Part shown: one piece after another, positions 19,646-28,965 of the stretch | How positions within the stretch are numbered: the first letter of the stretch is position 1 | Layout: every line of letters begins with the position of its first letter | From: Actinoallomurus spadix | GTDB lineage: Bacteria > Actinomycetota > Actinomycetes > Streptosporangiales > Streptosporangiaceae | NCBI RefSeq assembly: GCF_024055725.1 | Contig: NZ_JAMXMX010000003.1 | Coordinates: 186,001-250,000, forward strand | Reading direction: 5' to 3' | DNA length: 64,000 nt | Program-made: the position numbers and the translations under genes | Notes under the pieces: model-generated | Told to the model about the DNA's origin: nothing | Database searches by the model: none | The model's input: the letters and a program-made list of their open reading frames with translations, nothing else

Positions 19646-20617
19646 GTGAAATCCCACACGCTCGACGCGTTGGACCGGTGCCTCGTCCACGCCCTGCAGA
19701 TCGACGGCCGGGCACCGTTCAGCAGGATCGGCGAGGTGCTCGGGGTCTCCGACCAGACCGTCGCCCGCCGCTACCGGCGGCTCCGGACGACCGGGGCGCT
19801 GCGCGTCGTCGGGGCCGTCGACGCGCCCCGCGTCGGCCTGGTCTCCTGGGCCATCCGGCTCCATGCCACGCCGGACGCGGCCGGTGCGATCGCCGCAGCG
19901 CTCGCCCGCCGCCCGGACACCCACTGGGTCCACCTGCTGTCCGGCGGGACGGAGATCGTCTGCGGAACGATGAGCCGCACGCCGGAGGAGCGCGACAACC
20001 TGCTGCTGGAGAAGCTGCCGCGGACGGGCCGCGTGTCGTCGGTCACCGCGCACGCGCTCCTGCACCAGTTCGTCGGCGGGCCGATCGGCTGGGCGGGCGT
20101 CCGGTCGCTCACGCCGGAGCAGGCCGAGCGTCTCCGGCCGGATCCGCCCGTGCCCGGCGACGAGCCGGTCGCGCTGGACGAGACGGACCACGCGCTGCTG
20201 GCGGCGCTGGCCGTCGACGGGCGGGCCGGCCACGCCGAGCTGGCCTCGGTCACCGGGTGGTCGGCGTCCACGGTCCGGCGGCGCATGGACCAGCTCCGCC
20301 GCGCCGGTGTGCTGTTCTATGACGTGGACCTGCCGACGGCGCTGTTCGGCCACCCGGTCGAGGCGCGGCTGTGGATCTCGGTGGAGCCTGCGCGGCTCGC
20401 GGCCGCCGGTGAGGCGCTGGCCGCGCACTCCGAGGTCGGCTTCGCGGCGGCGACCACGGGCCCGACCAACCTGCTGGTCGCCGCCATGTTCCGGGATCCG
20501 CACCACCTCTACCGCTACCTGACCGAGCGGGTCGGCTCGCTGGAGGGCGTCCGCCACGTGGAGACCGCGCCGGTGATCCGTACGGTGAAGCGGGTGGGTG
20601 CGACTTTGCTTCCGTAA
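19646..20617 (+). CDS. Double-domain Lrp/AsnC-family regulator
   Basis: A 323-residue protein made of two Lrp-like halves. HTH 1 (about 4-50, LDRCLVHALQIDGRAPFSRI) is followed by an AsnC ligand-like domain (about 60-140). HTH 2 (about 168-215, ETDHALLAALAVDGRAGHAEL) is followed by a second ligand domain to the end. Ordinary Lrp proteins are half this size and dimerise; here the pseudo-dimer is on one chain. GTG 19646 is supported by the -10 element 6 nt upstream, although the frame is open well beyond it. It is divergent from the MFS exporter, which is its likely target. Confidence 0.9.
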   Translation: MKSHTLDALDRCLVHALQIDGRAPFSRIGEVLGVSDQTVARRYRRLRTTGALRVVGAVDAPRVGLVSWAIRLHATPDAAGAIAAALARRPDTHWVHLLSGGTEIVCGTMSRTPEERDNLLLEKLPRTGRVSSVTAHALLHQFVGGPIGWAGVRSLTPEQAERLRPDPPVPGDEPVALDETDHALLAALAVDGRAGHAELASVTGWSASTVRRRMDQLRRAGVLFYDVDLPTALFGHPVEARLWISVEPARLAAAGEALAAHSEVGFAAATTGPTNLLVAAMFRDPHHLYRYLTERVGSLEGVRHVETAPVIRTVKRVGATLLP

Positions 20618-20658
20618 TTGGCTTGCCCGATTTGTGGTCGAGTGCGCATCCTGCAGCA

Positions 20659-21888
20659 GTGGAACCCATCGTCATTCACCCGGCGGAGTCACTGCACGGC
20701 CGCCTGCAGCGCGGCCGTGGCTGTGCCGCACGCCGTGCCGCCGGAACGCCCGGCACACGCGACCTGATCTACGACTGCGTGAGCCGCGACCCTCGATGGG
20801 ACACCCTTGAGGAACGCGGACTCTACTACGCGCGGCTGATCTTCGACCTGGAGCTGGAGATCGGCCCCATAGTCGAACATATATTCGATCCTGACGATCG
20901 CTTGGACACCGAACCGGACCGCACCACCCTGGCACTCGACGTCCTGTCCCAACTCGTCCGCCTCGGCCGCCGGGAGGCCGCCCTGCCGCTGCGCCGGTAC
21001 GCCGCCGAGGGCCAGAACTGGTACACCGCCCTGCAGGCCCTTGTCGAGCTCGACGACCCGGCGCTGGCGGAGGGGCTCGACGAGGTCGCGGCGGCCCGCT
21101 GCGACGACCGCGCCCTCACCTGGCTGTGCGGGGTGGACGGCGCGGTCACCCGGATGTGGGCCCGCCGCCAGCCGAGGATCGCCGCCGCCCGCAGACCGGA
21201 GCAGCGCCCGTACGAACCGAGGCCCTCACTCACCGGCCGCTCCGACGCCGACCTGGCCGCGCTCGTCCGCGCGGAGGGCGAGGGCGCCACCGCCGCCATC
21301 CTCGAACTCGGCCGCCGCCGCAGCGCCCTCGTCCTCGACCTCGCCGAGGCGCTCCTGCCGGGCGGCGCCTACGACGGCCCCCTGTGCCGCGCGGTACGCG
21401 ACCTGGGCCCCGTCGCCCTGGGCCGCGCCCGGATCTGGGCCGCGGAGCAGCGCTCCTACCAGGACGTCGGCATCGACGTGCTGGCCGCCCACGGGACGGA
21501 GTCCGACGCCCCACCCCTCTTGGAGTCCCTCGAGGACGCCCTGGGCGAGGAGGACTGGGACCTGGCCGCCGTGCCCGCCGACGGGCTCGGCCGCCTGCGA
21601 TCCCGGCCCGCGATCCCCCTGCTGCTGTACGGCTGGGAGGAGAGCGCCTCGTCGGGCCTGCGCGCCCACCTGCTCGGCGCGCTGACCAGGATCGACCCGC
21701 ACGTCGCGGAGCCGTATCTCGTGGAGGCCCTGTGGGACTGTGAGAGCGGGGTGCGCCGCGTCGCGGCCGGGGCGGTGCCCCTCGACGACGCGGCCCGGGC
21801 CCGGCTGCGCCGCCTCCGCCACGAGGAGGCCGAGGAGCCCGCGGTCCGCTCCGCGGCCGGCGAACGCCTGTCCGGCCACCTGAACTGA
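20659..21888 (+). CDS. HEAT-repeat-like protein of unknown function
   Basis: About 409 residues from GTG 20659. A conserved N-terminal motif, TRDLIYDCVSRDPRWDT, is followed by helical repeats rich in Leu, Ala, Asp and Arg. The last third (RSRPAIPLLLYGW, then LLGALTRIDPHVAEPYLVEAL) reads like HEAT/armadillo pairs. Related actinomycete proteins exist, but none with a function known to me. TTGCCC (20623), 18 nt, CATCCT (20647) and then 6 nt to the GTG would make a leaderless promoter; the TTG at 20623 is an alternative start. No signal peptide or membrane segment is present. Confidence 0.72.
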   Translation: MEPIVIHPAESLHGRLQRGRGCAARRAAGTPGTRDLIYDCVSRDPRWDTLEERGLYYARLIFDLELEIGPIVEHIFDPDDRLDTEPDRTTLALDVLSQLVRLGRREAALPLRRYAAEGQNWYTALQALVELDDPALAEGLDEVAAARCDDRALTWLCGVDGAVTRMWARRQPRIAAARRPEQRPYEPRPSLTGRSDADLAALVRAEGEGATAAILELGRRRSALVLDLAEALLPGGAYDGPLCRAVRDLGPVALGRARIWAAEQRSYQDVGIDVLAAHGTESDAPPLLESLEDALGEEDWDLAAVPADGLGRLRSRPAIPLLLYGWEESASSGLRAHLLGALTRIDPHVAEPYLVEALWDCESGVRRVAAGAVPLDDAARARLRRLRHEEAEEPAVRSAAGERLSGHLN

Positions 21889-21906
21889 GCCACGGCGCAC
21901 CCCTCC

Positions 21907-22009
21907 GGCCGCCCGGCAACGCGACCGCCCGGCGCCGCGACCGTCCCCGCCCCCACGGTCGCCCGATGCCGCGGCCGTCCGCCCCCACGGCCGCCCGGCG
22001 ACGCGGCCG
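21907..22009. repeat. Four degenerate 21-bp repeats in convergent gap
   Basis: Units like GGCCGCCCGGCAACGCGACCG start at 21907, 21923, 21957 and 21989, two of them separated by a CGCCCCCAC spacer. No gene lies in this gap. Confidence 0.55.
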
Positions 22010-22032
22010 TCCGCGCAGGTGCGGTGGCGCCC

Positions 22033-23169
22033 TCAGCGGTCGAGGGCGAGCTCGGACAGCCGCATCGCCAGATTCCGGCGCACGGCCGCGTTGTGGCCGG
22101 CCACCGTCAGCAGGGTGTTGCGCACGGCGCGCGCGGCGGGGCCGCCGGCGGTGGCGGCGCGGGTCATCCGGTCGGTCATCGCCACGACGCCGGCGGCCAC
22201 CGGACGCCGCGCGTCCTCATAGCCGTCCTCGGTGCCGTCGGCGAGGCGGCGGGCCAGGTCGACGGCGTCCTGGATGCCGGTGTTCATTCCCTGCCCGCCG
22301 GCCGGGCTGTGCACGTGGGCGGCGTCGCCGGCGAGGAAGATCCGCCCGGCGCGGTAGTGGTCGGCGAGCCGGTGGTGCACCCGGAACCGTGAGCTCCACG
22401 CGACGTCGCCGACGCGCGCCGGGACGGACCGCGGCCCCCGGGCGACGAGCAGGTCGCGCACGTCGGCGGCGTCCGGATGCTCGGGAGCGTCGTCGACGGT
22501 GGCGACGACCCGGTGCCGGCCGCCCGGCAGCGGGGCGACGACGACCAGCCCCTTCGGGGAGAAGAACAGCTGGACCTCGTCGTCCGGCAGGTCCCACTCC
22601 AGGTGGACGTCGGCGAGGACGAACGACTGCGGGTACGCGTCGCCGGTGAAGCCGATGCCGACCTGCTCGCGGACGACGCTGTGCATGCCGTCGGCGCCGA
22701 CGGCATGCCGCGCGCGGACCGTGGCCCCGTCGGCCAGCCGCACGGTGACGCCCTCCGCGTCGCCCGTCACCGCGGTCACCTCCCGGCCCCGGTGGACGTC
22801 GCCGCCGAGCGCCCGCAGGCGCCGGAGCAGGACCTCCTCGGTGGTGCTCTGGGGGACCATCAGCGTGTACGGATGCGCGGTGGGCAGCCCGCCGAAGTCG
22901 ACCTTCATCAGGATCCGGTCCCGGTCCCGGACCGTGAACGTCGGGACGATCACTCCGCGGCCGACGAGCTCGCCGGTGACCTGCAGGGGTTCGAGGACCT
23001 CGAGGGTCCGGGCGTGCACCACGGCGGCGCGGGAGGTGTTCGTCCCCTCCGCGGCCTTGTCCAGCAGCAGGACGTCCTTCCCCCGGTCGAGCAGTGACGC
23101 GGCCAGGGCCAGGCCGGTGGGGCCGGCGCCGACGATGACGACCTCGGTGGTGTCGGGAAGCTGCGGCAT
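22033..23169 (-). CDS. FAD-dependent monooxygenase, PheA/TfdB-like
   Basis: A 378-residue class A flavoprotein hydroxylase. The dinucleotide fold is VVIVGAGPTGLALAASL (9-25), the DG motif is HAVGADGMHSVVR and the second FAD motif is GRIFLAGDAAHVHSPAGGQG. Family members hydroxylate aromatic rings with NAD(P)H and oxygen. At 378 residues it lacks the C-terminal thioredoxin-like domain of the ~600-residue phenol hydroxylases. It is divergent from a TetR regulator with two palindromic operators in between, so expression is probably induced by its substrate. Confidence 0.92.
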   Translation of the reverse strand: MPQLPDTTEVVIVGAGPTGLALAASLLDRGKDVLLLDKAAEGTNTSRAAVVHARTLEVLEPLQVTGELVGRGVIVPTFTVRDRDRILMKVDFGGLPTAHPYTLMVPQSTTEEVLLRRLRALGGDVHRGREVTAVTGDAEGVTVRLADGATVRARHAVGADGMHSVVREQVGIGFTGDAYPQSFVLADVHLEWDLPDDEVQLFFSPKGLVVVAPLPGGRHRVVATVDDAPEHPDAADVRDLLVARGPRSVPARVGDVAWSSRFRVHHRLADHYRAGRIFLAGDAAHVHSPAGGQGMNTGIQDAVDLARRLADGTEDGYEDARRPVAAGVVAMTDRMTRAATAGGPAARAVRNTLLTVAGHNAAVRRNLAMRLSELALDR

Positions 23170-23197
23170 GGTGATCTCCCATGGTCAACGATTGATG

Positions 23198-23256
23198 GCC
23201 AACGTCCGTTGGCAAGACGATAACGCTCCTGCGGGCGTTTGCCAACAGTTGTTGGC
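23198..23256. promoter_or_regulatory. Two perfect TetR operators
   Basis: GCCAACGTCCGTTGGC (23198-23213) and GCCAACAGTTGTTGGC (23241-23256) are each perfect 16-bp palindromes sharing GCCAAC/GTTGGC arms. Their centres are 43 bp apart, about four helical turns. One is near the monooxygenase start, and the other abuts the TetR -10 element TACACT at 23258. Control of both divergent genes by the TetR protein is very likely. Confidence 0.85.
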
Positions 23257-23270
23257 CTACACTTGATGGC

Positions 23271-23831
23271 ATGGCCTTCACCGCTCGATCCCAGGAGTCC
23301 CGCGCGGCGATCCTCGCCGCGGCCCGCCGCCGCTTCGCCGCCGACGGCTACGAGCGGGCGACCGTCCGCGCCATCGCCGCCGACGCCGGCATCGACCCGT
23401 CGATGGTCATCCGCTACTACGGGTCCAAGGAGGGGCTGTTCGCCGCGGCCGTCGACGTCGACCTGCGGCTCCCGGACCCCGCCGCGGTCCCCGCCGACCG
23501 GCTCGGCGAGGTCTTCGTCCGGCACTTCCTAGGGCTGTGGGAGGGCGAGGGCCCCGGCGAGGTGCTCACCGTGCTCCTCCGCGCCGCGGTGACGAACGAG
23601 GGCGCGGCCGAGCGGATGCGCGCGGTCTTCGCCTCCCAGGTCGCGGCGGCGCTGGGCTCGTCGACCGAGGACGGCCCCACCCGCGCCGCCCTCGTCGCCA
23701 GCCAGCTGCTCGGGGTCGCGCTGTGCCGCTACATCCTGCGGCTGCCGCCGATCGTCGCCCTGGACGTCGAGACGCTCGTCGCCGATCTGGCCCCCACGGT
23801 CCAGCGGTACATCGGCGCGCCCCTGGCCTGA
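23271..23831 (+). CDS. TetR-family repressor
   Basis: 186 residues. The N-terminal HTH reads ARSQESRAAILAAARRRF through IDPSMVIRYYGSKEGLFAA, typical of TetR, and the C-terminal part resembles TetR_C. ATG 23271 lies 7 nt after TACACT, so the mRNA is probably leaderless. The adjacent palindromes overlap its own promoter region, so it should repress itself as well as the divergent flavin monooxygenase. The inducer is unknown and may be an aromatic compound. Confidence 0.92.
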   Translation: MAFTARSQESRAAILAAARRRFAADGYERATVRAIAADAGIDPSMVIRYYGSKEGLFAAAVDVDLRLPDPAAVPADRLGEVFVRHFLGLWEGEGPGEVLTVLLRAAVTNEGAAERMRAVFASQVAAALGSSTEDGPTRAALVASQLLGVALCRYILRLPPIVALDVETLVADLAPTVQRYIGAPLA

Positions 23832-23858
23832 GAGCACCGCTCGTGTTACGCCATAGTC

Positions 23859-25232
23859 ATGAGCGCCAGCAGAAGGCGGGACGACCGCGTGGCCGCACAC
23901 GTCGCGGAACGGGTCGAAACCGGCCGCATCGACCTCGTCCGGTTCCTCTACGCCGACCACGGCGGCATCATCCGCGGCAAGGCCGCCGCCGGGCCGCGGA
24001 TCGCCGAGCGGCTTCACACCGGCATCGGGCACACGGTCGCCATGATGGCGATGACCATGCTCGACACCCTGCAGCCGGTCGAGGGCATGGGCCCCGTCGG
24101 GGAGGTCCGCATCCTGCCCGACCCGTCGACCTTCACGCCGCTCCCCTACGCCCCCGGCTCGGCCGTGATGCTGTCGGACCTCGTCCACCCCGACGGCCGG
24201 CCGTGGGCGGCGTGCCCGCGCACGTTCCTCGGGCAGGCCGTCGCCGAGCTGGCGGACGCCGGTTACTCCGTCCTCGCGGCCTTCGAACCGGAGTTCACGC
24301 TGGGCCGCCGGACCCCGGCCGACCAGGGCCCGGACCGGCTCGTCCCCGTCGACGACAGCCTCTGCTACTCCGCCGAGGGCTTCCACGCCGCGCACGACTT
24401 CGCCCGCGAACTGCTCCACGCGCTGGAGGCCCAGGGCATGCGCGTGGAGCACTACCACCCCGAGCTCGGGCACGGACAGCAGGAGATGTCGATCCGGCCC
24501 GCGCCCGCCGTACGCGCCGCCGACAACCACGTGCTCTACCGCGAGACCGTACGGGCCGTGGCGAGGCGGCAGGGGCTGTGGGCCTCGCTCGCGCCCAAGC
24601 CGATCCCCGACCAGCCCGGCAACGGCTGCCACCTGCACCTGTCGCTGTGGTCCGGTGACCGCAACGTCTTCCACGACCCGGCCGGGGCGTACGGGCTGTC
24701 GAACGAGGGCCGCTGGTTCGTCGGCGGCCTCCTCGCGCACCTGCCCGCCCTGACGGCGCTCACCTCCGGCACCGTCAACGGCTTCCGGCGCCTCACGCCA
24801 CGGACGTGGGCGAGCGCGTACGCCTGCTACGGCATGGACAACCGCGAGGCCGCCGTGCGGATCTGCTCACCCATGCGCGACGCGGCCGAGGAGAGCACCA
24901 ACCTGGAGCTGAAGCCGTCGGACTCCTCCGCCAACCCGTACCTGTCGCTGGGGGCGGTCATCCACGCCGGGCTGGACGGCATCCGGTCCAAGATCGAGCC
25001 CGGTGTGGCCGTCGACGTCGACCCGGCCACCCTTCCCGAGGCCGACCGCCCGCCCCGCCTGCCCTCATCCCTCGGCGAGGCGCTCGACGCCCTGGAGGCC
25101 GACGACCTGCTCATGAGGGCGCTCGGCCCGCTGCGCGCCGCCGCCTACCTGGCGGTCAAGCGCGCCGACGCCGAGGCCTTCGCCGGTGAGAGCACCGACT
25201 ACGAGTGCTTCCACCACTTCACCAAGTACTGA
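23859..25232 (+). CDS. Glutamine synthetase-like gamma-glutamyl ligase
   Basis: A 457-residue protein of the GlnA family. It has a short beta-grasp N-terminal part (LVRFLYADHGGIIRGKA) and a complete catalytic domain with the metal-binding AAFEPEFTL, YHPELGHGQQEMSI, GNGCHLHLSLW and the ATP/glutamate region NLELKPSDSSANPYLSLG. Such GS-like enzymes in actinomycetes glutamylate polyamines, ethanolamine or other amines rather than ammonia. The sequence alone does not settle the substrate. It starts 27 bp after the TetR stop and may be co-transcribed with it. Confidence 0.88.
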   Translation: MSASRRRDDRVAAHVAERVETGRIDLVRFLYADHGGIIRGKAAAGPRIAERLHTGIGHTVAMMAMTMLDTLQPVEGMGPVGEVRILPDPSTFTPLPYAPGSAVMLSDLVHPDGRPWAACPRTFLGQAVAELADAGYSVLAAFEPEFTLGRRTPADQGPDRLVPVDDSLCYSAEGFHAAHDFARELLHALEAQGMRVEHYHPELGHGQQEMSIRPAPAVRAADNHVLYRETVRAVARRQGLWASLAPKPIPDQPGNGCHLHLSLWSGDRNVFHDPAGAYGLSNEGRWFVGGLLAHLPALTALTSGTVNGFRRLTPRTWASAYACYGMDNREAAVRICSPMRDAAEESTNLELKPSDSSANPYLSLGAVIHAGLDGIRSKIEPGVAVDVDPATLPEADRPPRLPSSLGEALDALEADDLLMRALGPLRAAAYLAVKRADAEAFAGESTDYECFHHFTKY

Positions 25233-25298
25233 GCCGCGACGACCGGCGTCCGCCCCCGGTGCGACGGCGGCGGACGCCGGTGCCCGGCCGTGCCCGCG

Positions 25299-26717
25299 TC
25301 AGCCCATCTCCTCCAGCCTCTTGCCCTTCGTCTCGTGCAGATACCTGATCACGAAGAACACCGACAGCAGGGCGAAGACCGAGTACCCGATGTACGCCCC
25401 GGACAGGCTCCACTCGGACAGGCTCGGGAAGGTGACCGTGACCAGCCAGTTGGCGATCCACTGGGCCGCGACCGCCACCGCCATGGCCGCCGCGCGGACC
25501 CGGTTCGGGAAGATCTCCCCCAGCATCACCCAGACGACCACGCCCCACGACAGCGCGAAGAACAGCACGTACGTGTGCGCGGCCACCAGCGCGACCATGC
25601 CGTGCGAGTGCGGGATGTGCACATCGGTGCCGCCCGTCTTGTGCGCGGCGCTGAACGCCCAGGCCATGACCGCCAGGGAGATCGTCATGCCGACGGAGCC
25701 GATCAGGGCGAGCGGCTTACGGCCGATCCTGTCGACGAACATGATCGCGATCAGCGTGCCGAGGATGTTGATGATCGAGGTGGAGAGGCTGATCAGCAGG
25801 GAGTTGGTCTGGGAGATGCCGACCGAGTGCCACAGCGACGCCGAGTAGTAGAAGATCACGTTGATGCCGACGAACTGCTGCAGCACGGACAGGGCGATGC
25901 CGATCCACACGATCGGCAGCAGGCCGAGCGCGGGTCCGCGCAGGTCGCGCACTGACGGCTTGTGCTCCGAGCGCAGGACCCCGCGGATCTCCTCGATCCG
26001 GGCGTCCAGGTCGATGTGCTCGCCCTCGACCTCGGCCAGGACCTGCCGGGCCCTCTTCAGCCGGTTGTTCGCCACCAGGTAGCGCGGCGACTCCGGGATG
26101 ACCAGCGTGACCACGAGGAACACCAGGGCGGGCAGGGCCGCGACGCCCAGCATCCACTGCCATGCCTCGACGCCCAGCAGCCGCCCCCGTACCTCCCCGC
26201 CGGCGAACGACGCGATGCCGAAGTTGACGAGCTGGGAGATCGCGATGCCGAGCACGATCGCAAGCTGCTGGAAGGAAGCCAGCCGCCCGCGGTAGGCGGG
26301 CGGCGCGATCTCGGCGATGTAGGTCGGGGAGACCACCGAAGCCATCCCGATCGCGATGCCGCCGACGATCCGCCAGCCGGCCAGTTCCCATTCCGCGAAC
26401 GGGAACATCGAGCCGACCGCGCTGATCACGAACAGCAGCGCGGACAGCCGCATCACGATGAGGCGGCCGCGCAGGTCGGCGAGCCTGCCGGCCACCGCCG
26501 CGCCGACGGCCGACCCCAGCAGGGCCGACGAGACGATGAGGCCGGTGACGCCGGCCCCGACGTGGAAGTGACCCTTGATACCGTCCACGGCCCCGTTGAT
26601 GACGGCGCTGTCATACCCGAACAGGAACCCGCCGAGGGCGGCGGCCGCGCTGATGAACACCACGTGCGCCAGCGTGTGTTCCTGCCGGGAGACGGGAGCT
26701 TGAATGGTCATTTTCAT
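25299..26717 (-). CDS. Sugar:proton symporter, MFS sugar-porter family
   Basis: A 472-residue, 12-helix sugar porter like GalP or XylE. Signatures are GGFLFGYDSAVINGA in helix 1, GRLADLRGRL in loop 2-3, PESPRYLV after helix 6 and the C-terminal LHETKGKRLEEM. It follows the glucose-dehydrogenase-like gene by 6 bp in one operon, so it probably brings in unphosphorylated glucose or a similar aldose. The start is ATG 26717 or the ATG two codons later. Confidence 0.93.
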   Translation of the reverse strand: MKMTIQAPVSRQEHTLAHVVFISAAAALGGFLFGYDSAVINGAVDGIKGHFHVGAGVTGLIVSSALLGSAVGAAVAGRLADLRGRLIVMRLSALLFVISAVGSMFPFAEWELAGWRIVGGIAIGMASVVSPTYIAEIAPPAYRGRLASFQQLAIVLGIAISQLVNFGIASFAGGEVRGRLLGVEAWQWMLGVAALPALVFLVVTLVIPESPRYLVANNRLKRARQVLAEVEGEHIDLDARIEEIRGVLRSEHKPSVRDLRGPALGLLPIVWIGIALSVLQQFVGINVIFYYSASLWHSVGISQTNSLLISLSTSIINILGTLIAIMFVDRIGRKPLALIGSVGMTISLAVMAWAFSAAHKTGGTDVHIPHSHGMVALVAAHTYVLFFALSWGVVVWVMLGEIFPNRVRAAAMAVAVAAQWIANWLVTVTFPSLSEWSLSGAYIGYSVFALLSVFFVIRYLHETKGKRLEEMG

Positions 26718-26723
26718 CCCGAT

Positions 26724-27776
26724 CTACAGGTCGATGACGACTTTCACGTCGTCGTCGCTGCCGGACCGGAGCGCCTCGGGCGCCCGGTCCAGGGGCAGCC
26801 GGTTGGTGATGAGTTGGGCGAGCCACGACCGGTCCGCGCGGCCGAGGGCGTCCGCGGCCAGCCGGTAGTGGCGGTGGTTGGCGTTGACCGACCCGAAGAC
26901 GGCGGCGTTGCCCAGGACGACCCGCCGGTTCAGCTCGCCGGCGTCGACCTCCGTCGGGTGGCCCGCGCGCGAGACGCCGGTCAGGCACACGACGCTCGCC
27001 GCCGCCTCCGCGATCGCGGCCATGACGAGCCGGGGGACGCCGGTGGCCTCGATGACGATGTCCGGCCGCGTCTTCGCGGCGACCTCGGTGAGGGGGCCCG
27101 TGTGGTACGCGCCGCCGAGATTCGCGACGATCTTCGGCTTCACGCCCCCGGTGACCCGGTCGAGCACGTGGACGTCGAGCCCGCGCTGGGCGCCGAGCAG
27201 GGCGGCCAGCAGCCCGATCGGGCCCGCTCCGGCGATCAGGACCCGGCGGGGCCCGAACCACGCCCGCTCACCGATGCGCTCGATGTGGTCCCAGGCCTTC
27301 GCCACCACGGTCGTCGGCTCCAGCAGCACGCCGAGGTCGCCCAGCGCCGGATCGACGCGGATCGCGTAGTCGGCCTCGATCGTCCATCGCTCGGCCCCGA
27401 AGCCGTGCAGTCGCGTGATCCCGCGCTCGGTGTACCGGCCGTTGCGGCACATGTCGAACTCGCCGTGCGCGCAGGCGCCGCACGGCACCGGGTCCGGCCT
27501 GCGGACGATGCCGACGACGAGGTCGCCCGGGGCGAGGTCACCGCCCTCCGGGGCCTCCAGGACCCGGCCCAGGGACTCGTGCCCGATGATCAGGCGCTCG
27601 TCGCCGGGAGGCGCGTCGCCGAAGTCGCCGGAGACGATCTCCCGATCGGTGCCGCAGACGCCGAGGGCGACACCCTCGACGAGGAGCTCTCCCTCGCCCC
27701 GCACGGGCTCGGGGACCTCGCTCAGCTCGAGCGACCCCGCCTGCAGCGGCACCATCGTAAGAGCGCGCATGATCAT
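26724..27776 (-). CDS. Glucose 1-dehydrogenase-like zinc dehydrogenase
   Basis: A 350-residue medium-chain dehydrogenase of the archaeal-type glucose dehydrogenase group. It has the catalytic-zinc region GVCGTDRE (Cys41) and GHESLG (His66, Glu67), the structural-zinc cysteines around PCGACAHGEFDMC, the Rossmann motif GAGPIGLLAALLG and the glucose-DH C-terminal signature GSVNANHRHY. It would oxidise aldose to lactone with NAD(P). AGGAG precedes ATG 27776. Together with the sugar porter it forms a non-phosphorylating sugar-oxidation unit. The exact sugar is inferred. Confidence 0.85.
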   Translation of the reverse strand: MIMRALTMVPLQAGSLELSEVPEPVRGEGELLVEGVALGVCGTDREIVSGDFGDAPPGDERLIIGHESLGRVLEAPEGGDLAPGDLVVGIVRRPDPVPCGACAHGEFDMCRNGRYTERGITRLHGFGAERWTIEADYAIRVDPALGDLGVLLEPTTVVAKAWDHIERIGERAWFGPRRVLIAGAGPIGLLAALLGAQRGLDVHVLDRVTGGVKPKIVANLGGAYHTGPLTEVAAKTRPDIVIEATGVPRLVMAAIAEAAASVVCLTGVSRAGHPTEVDAGELNRRVVLGNAAVFGSVNANHRHYRLAADALGRADRSWLAQLITNRLPLDRAPEALRSGSDDDVKVVIDL

Positions 27777-28212
27777 CTCCTACTCAGAGCCGTCGCCCCG
27801 TTCCCCCAGGGCGACAACGGCCCTAATGTCCGAAATGTGGATTCGCGGCAACCGTACACACAACATGCGTGATCAGGCCGCCACGGATCGCACACGGCAC
27901 CGGACACCCCGCTCACCCGGTGCCCGGCGGTTCGCCGGGCACCGGGTGAGCAGGTCGTTCCTGGGGGACACGTCCCACCTTTGCCCCGCTCAAAGGTGAA
28001 CATGCCTCGGAAAAGCGCATTCGAGACGCACGTCACGGCCGCCCACCCCGCTGAGCTCGGCGAACGCCGTCACGGACGAGCGCCGTGCTCAGCCGGGCGG
28101 GTGCCGTAATCGGGCGGGCGTCGAGCTCAGCCGGGCGCCGCGACCAGCCGGGCCGGAGAGCGGCCTACGGGACCGCCGGCAGCGGGCCCGGGAGTGCGGA
28201 GGGGACCGCCGG
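27777..28212. other. Intergenic region with long hairpin
   Basis: 436 bp between hisF and the dehydrogenase gene. It should hold the end of the his operon and the promoter of the sugar operon. Apart from the 27911-27951 hairpin I see no gene; the 28085-28849 frame is a shadow of hisF. Confidence 0.6.
27911..27951. terminator. Perfect 19-bp hairpin
   Basis: GCTCACCCGGTGCCCGGCG (27911-27929) and its exact complement (27933-27951) are separated by 3 nt. It is 260 nt downstream of hisF and 135 nt upstream of the dehydrogenase start. A strong terminator insulating the two operons is the simplest reading. Confidence 0.55.
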
Positions 28213-28965
28213 TCAGCGGACCGGGTGGCCCGCCCGGCGCAGCGAATCCTTGACGTCGCCGATCTTCAGGTCGCCGAAGTGGAACACGCTCGCGGCGAGC
28301 ACCGCGTCGGCGCCCGCGTCGATCGCGGGAGCGAAGTGCTCGATCGCGCCCGCTCCCCCGCTCGCGATGACCGGGACGCTCACCACCGCGCGCACCGCGC
28401 GCAGCATCTCCAGGTCGAAGCCGTTCTTCGTGCCGTCGGCGTCCATGGAGTTCAGCAGGATCTCCCCGACGCCCAGCTCCTCGCCGCGTTTCGCCCACTC
28501 CACGGCGTCGATGCCGGTGCCGCGCCGCCCGCCGTGCGTGGTCACCTCGAACCCGGAACCCGAGCGCCGGGCGTCCACCGACAGCACGATGCACTGCGAG
28601 CCGAACCGGTGCGCCGCCTCCCGCAGGAACTCCGGCCGCGCGATCGCCGCGGTGTTGATCGACACCTTGTCCGCGCCGGCCCGCAGCAGCCGGTCGACGT
28701 CGTCCACGGTACGGATCCCGCCGCCGACCGTCAGCGGGATGAACACCTGCTCGGCCGTGCGGCGGACGACCTCGTACGTCGTGTCGCGGCCCGCGCTGGA
28801 GGCGGTGATGTCGAGGAAGGTGAGCTCGTCGGCGCCCTCGGCGTCGTAGCGCCGGGCCAGCTCGACCGGGTCGCCGGCGTCCCGGAGGTTCTCGAAGTTG
28901 ACCCCCTTGACCACCCGCCCGGCGTCGACGTCGAGGCACGGGATCACCCGGACCGCCACGGTCAT
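28213..28965 (-). CDS. hisF: Imidazole glycerol phosphate synthase, cyclase subunit
   Basis: HisF joins ammonia from HisH to PRFAR, giving imidazole glycerol phosphate and AICAR. The 250-residue barrel has the two catalytic aspartates in [15 protein letters not shown] and LSVDARRSG and the TVGGGIRT and ASGGAG phosphate loops. It overlaps the RidA gene by 4 bp and is the last gene of this his operon. Confidence 0.97.
   Translation of the reverse strand: MTVAVRVIPCLDVDAGRVVKGVNFENLRDAGDPVELARRYDAEGADELTFLDITASSAGRDTTYEVVRRTAEQVFIPLTVGGGIRTVDDVDRLLRAGADKVSINTAAIARPEFLREAAHRFGSQCIVLSVDARRSGSGFEVTTHGGRRGTGIDAVEWAKRGEELGVGEILLNSMDADGTKNGFDLEMLRAVRAVVSVPVIASGGAGAIEHFAPAIDAGADAVLAASVFHFGDLKIGDVKDSLRRAGHPVR

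Noticed and set aside
22033-25232. Monooxygenase, TetR and glutamine synthetase-like genes considered as a natural-product cluster
   Set aside because: No core biosynthetic enzyme (PKS, NRPS, terpene cyclase or RiPP enzyme) is present, so a simple catabolic or detoxification locus fits better.
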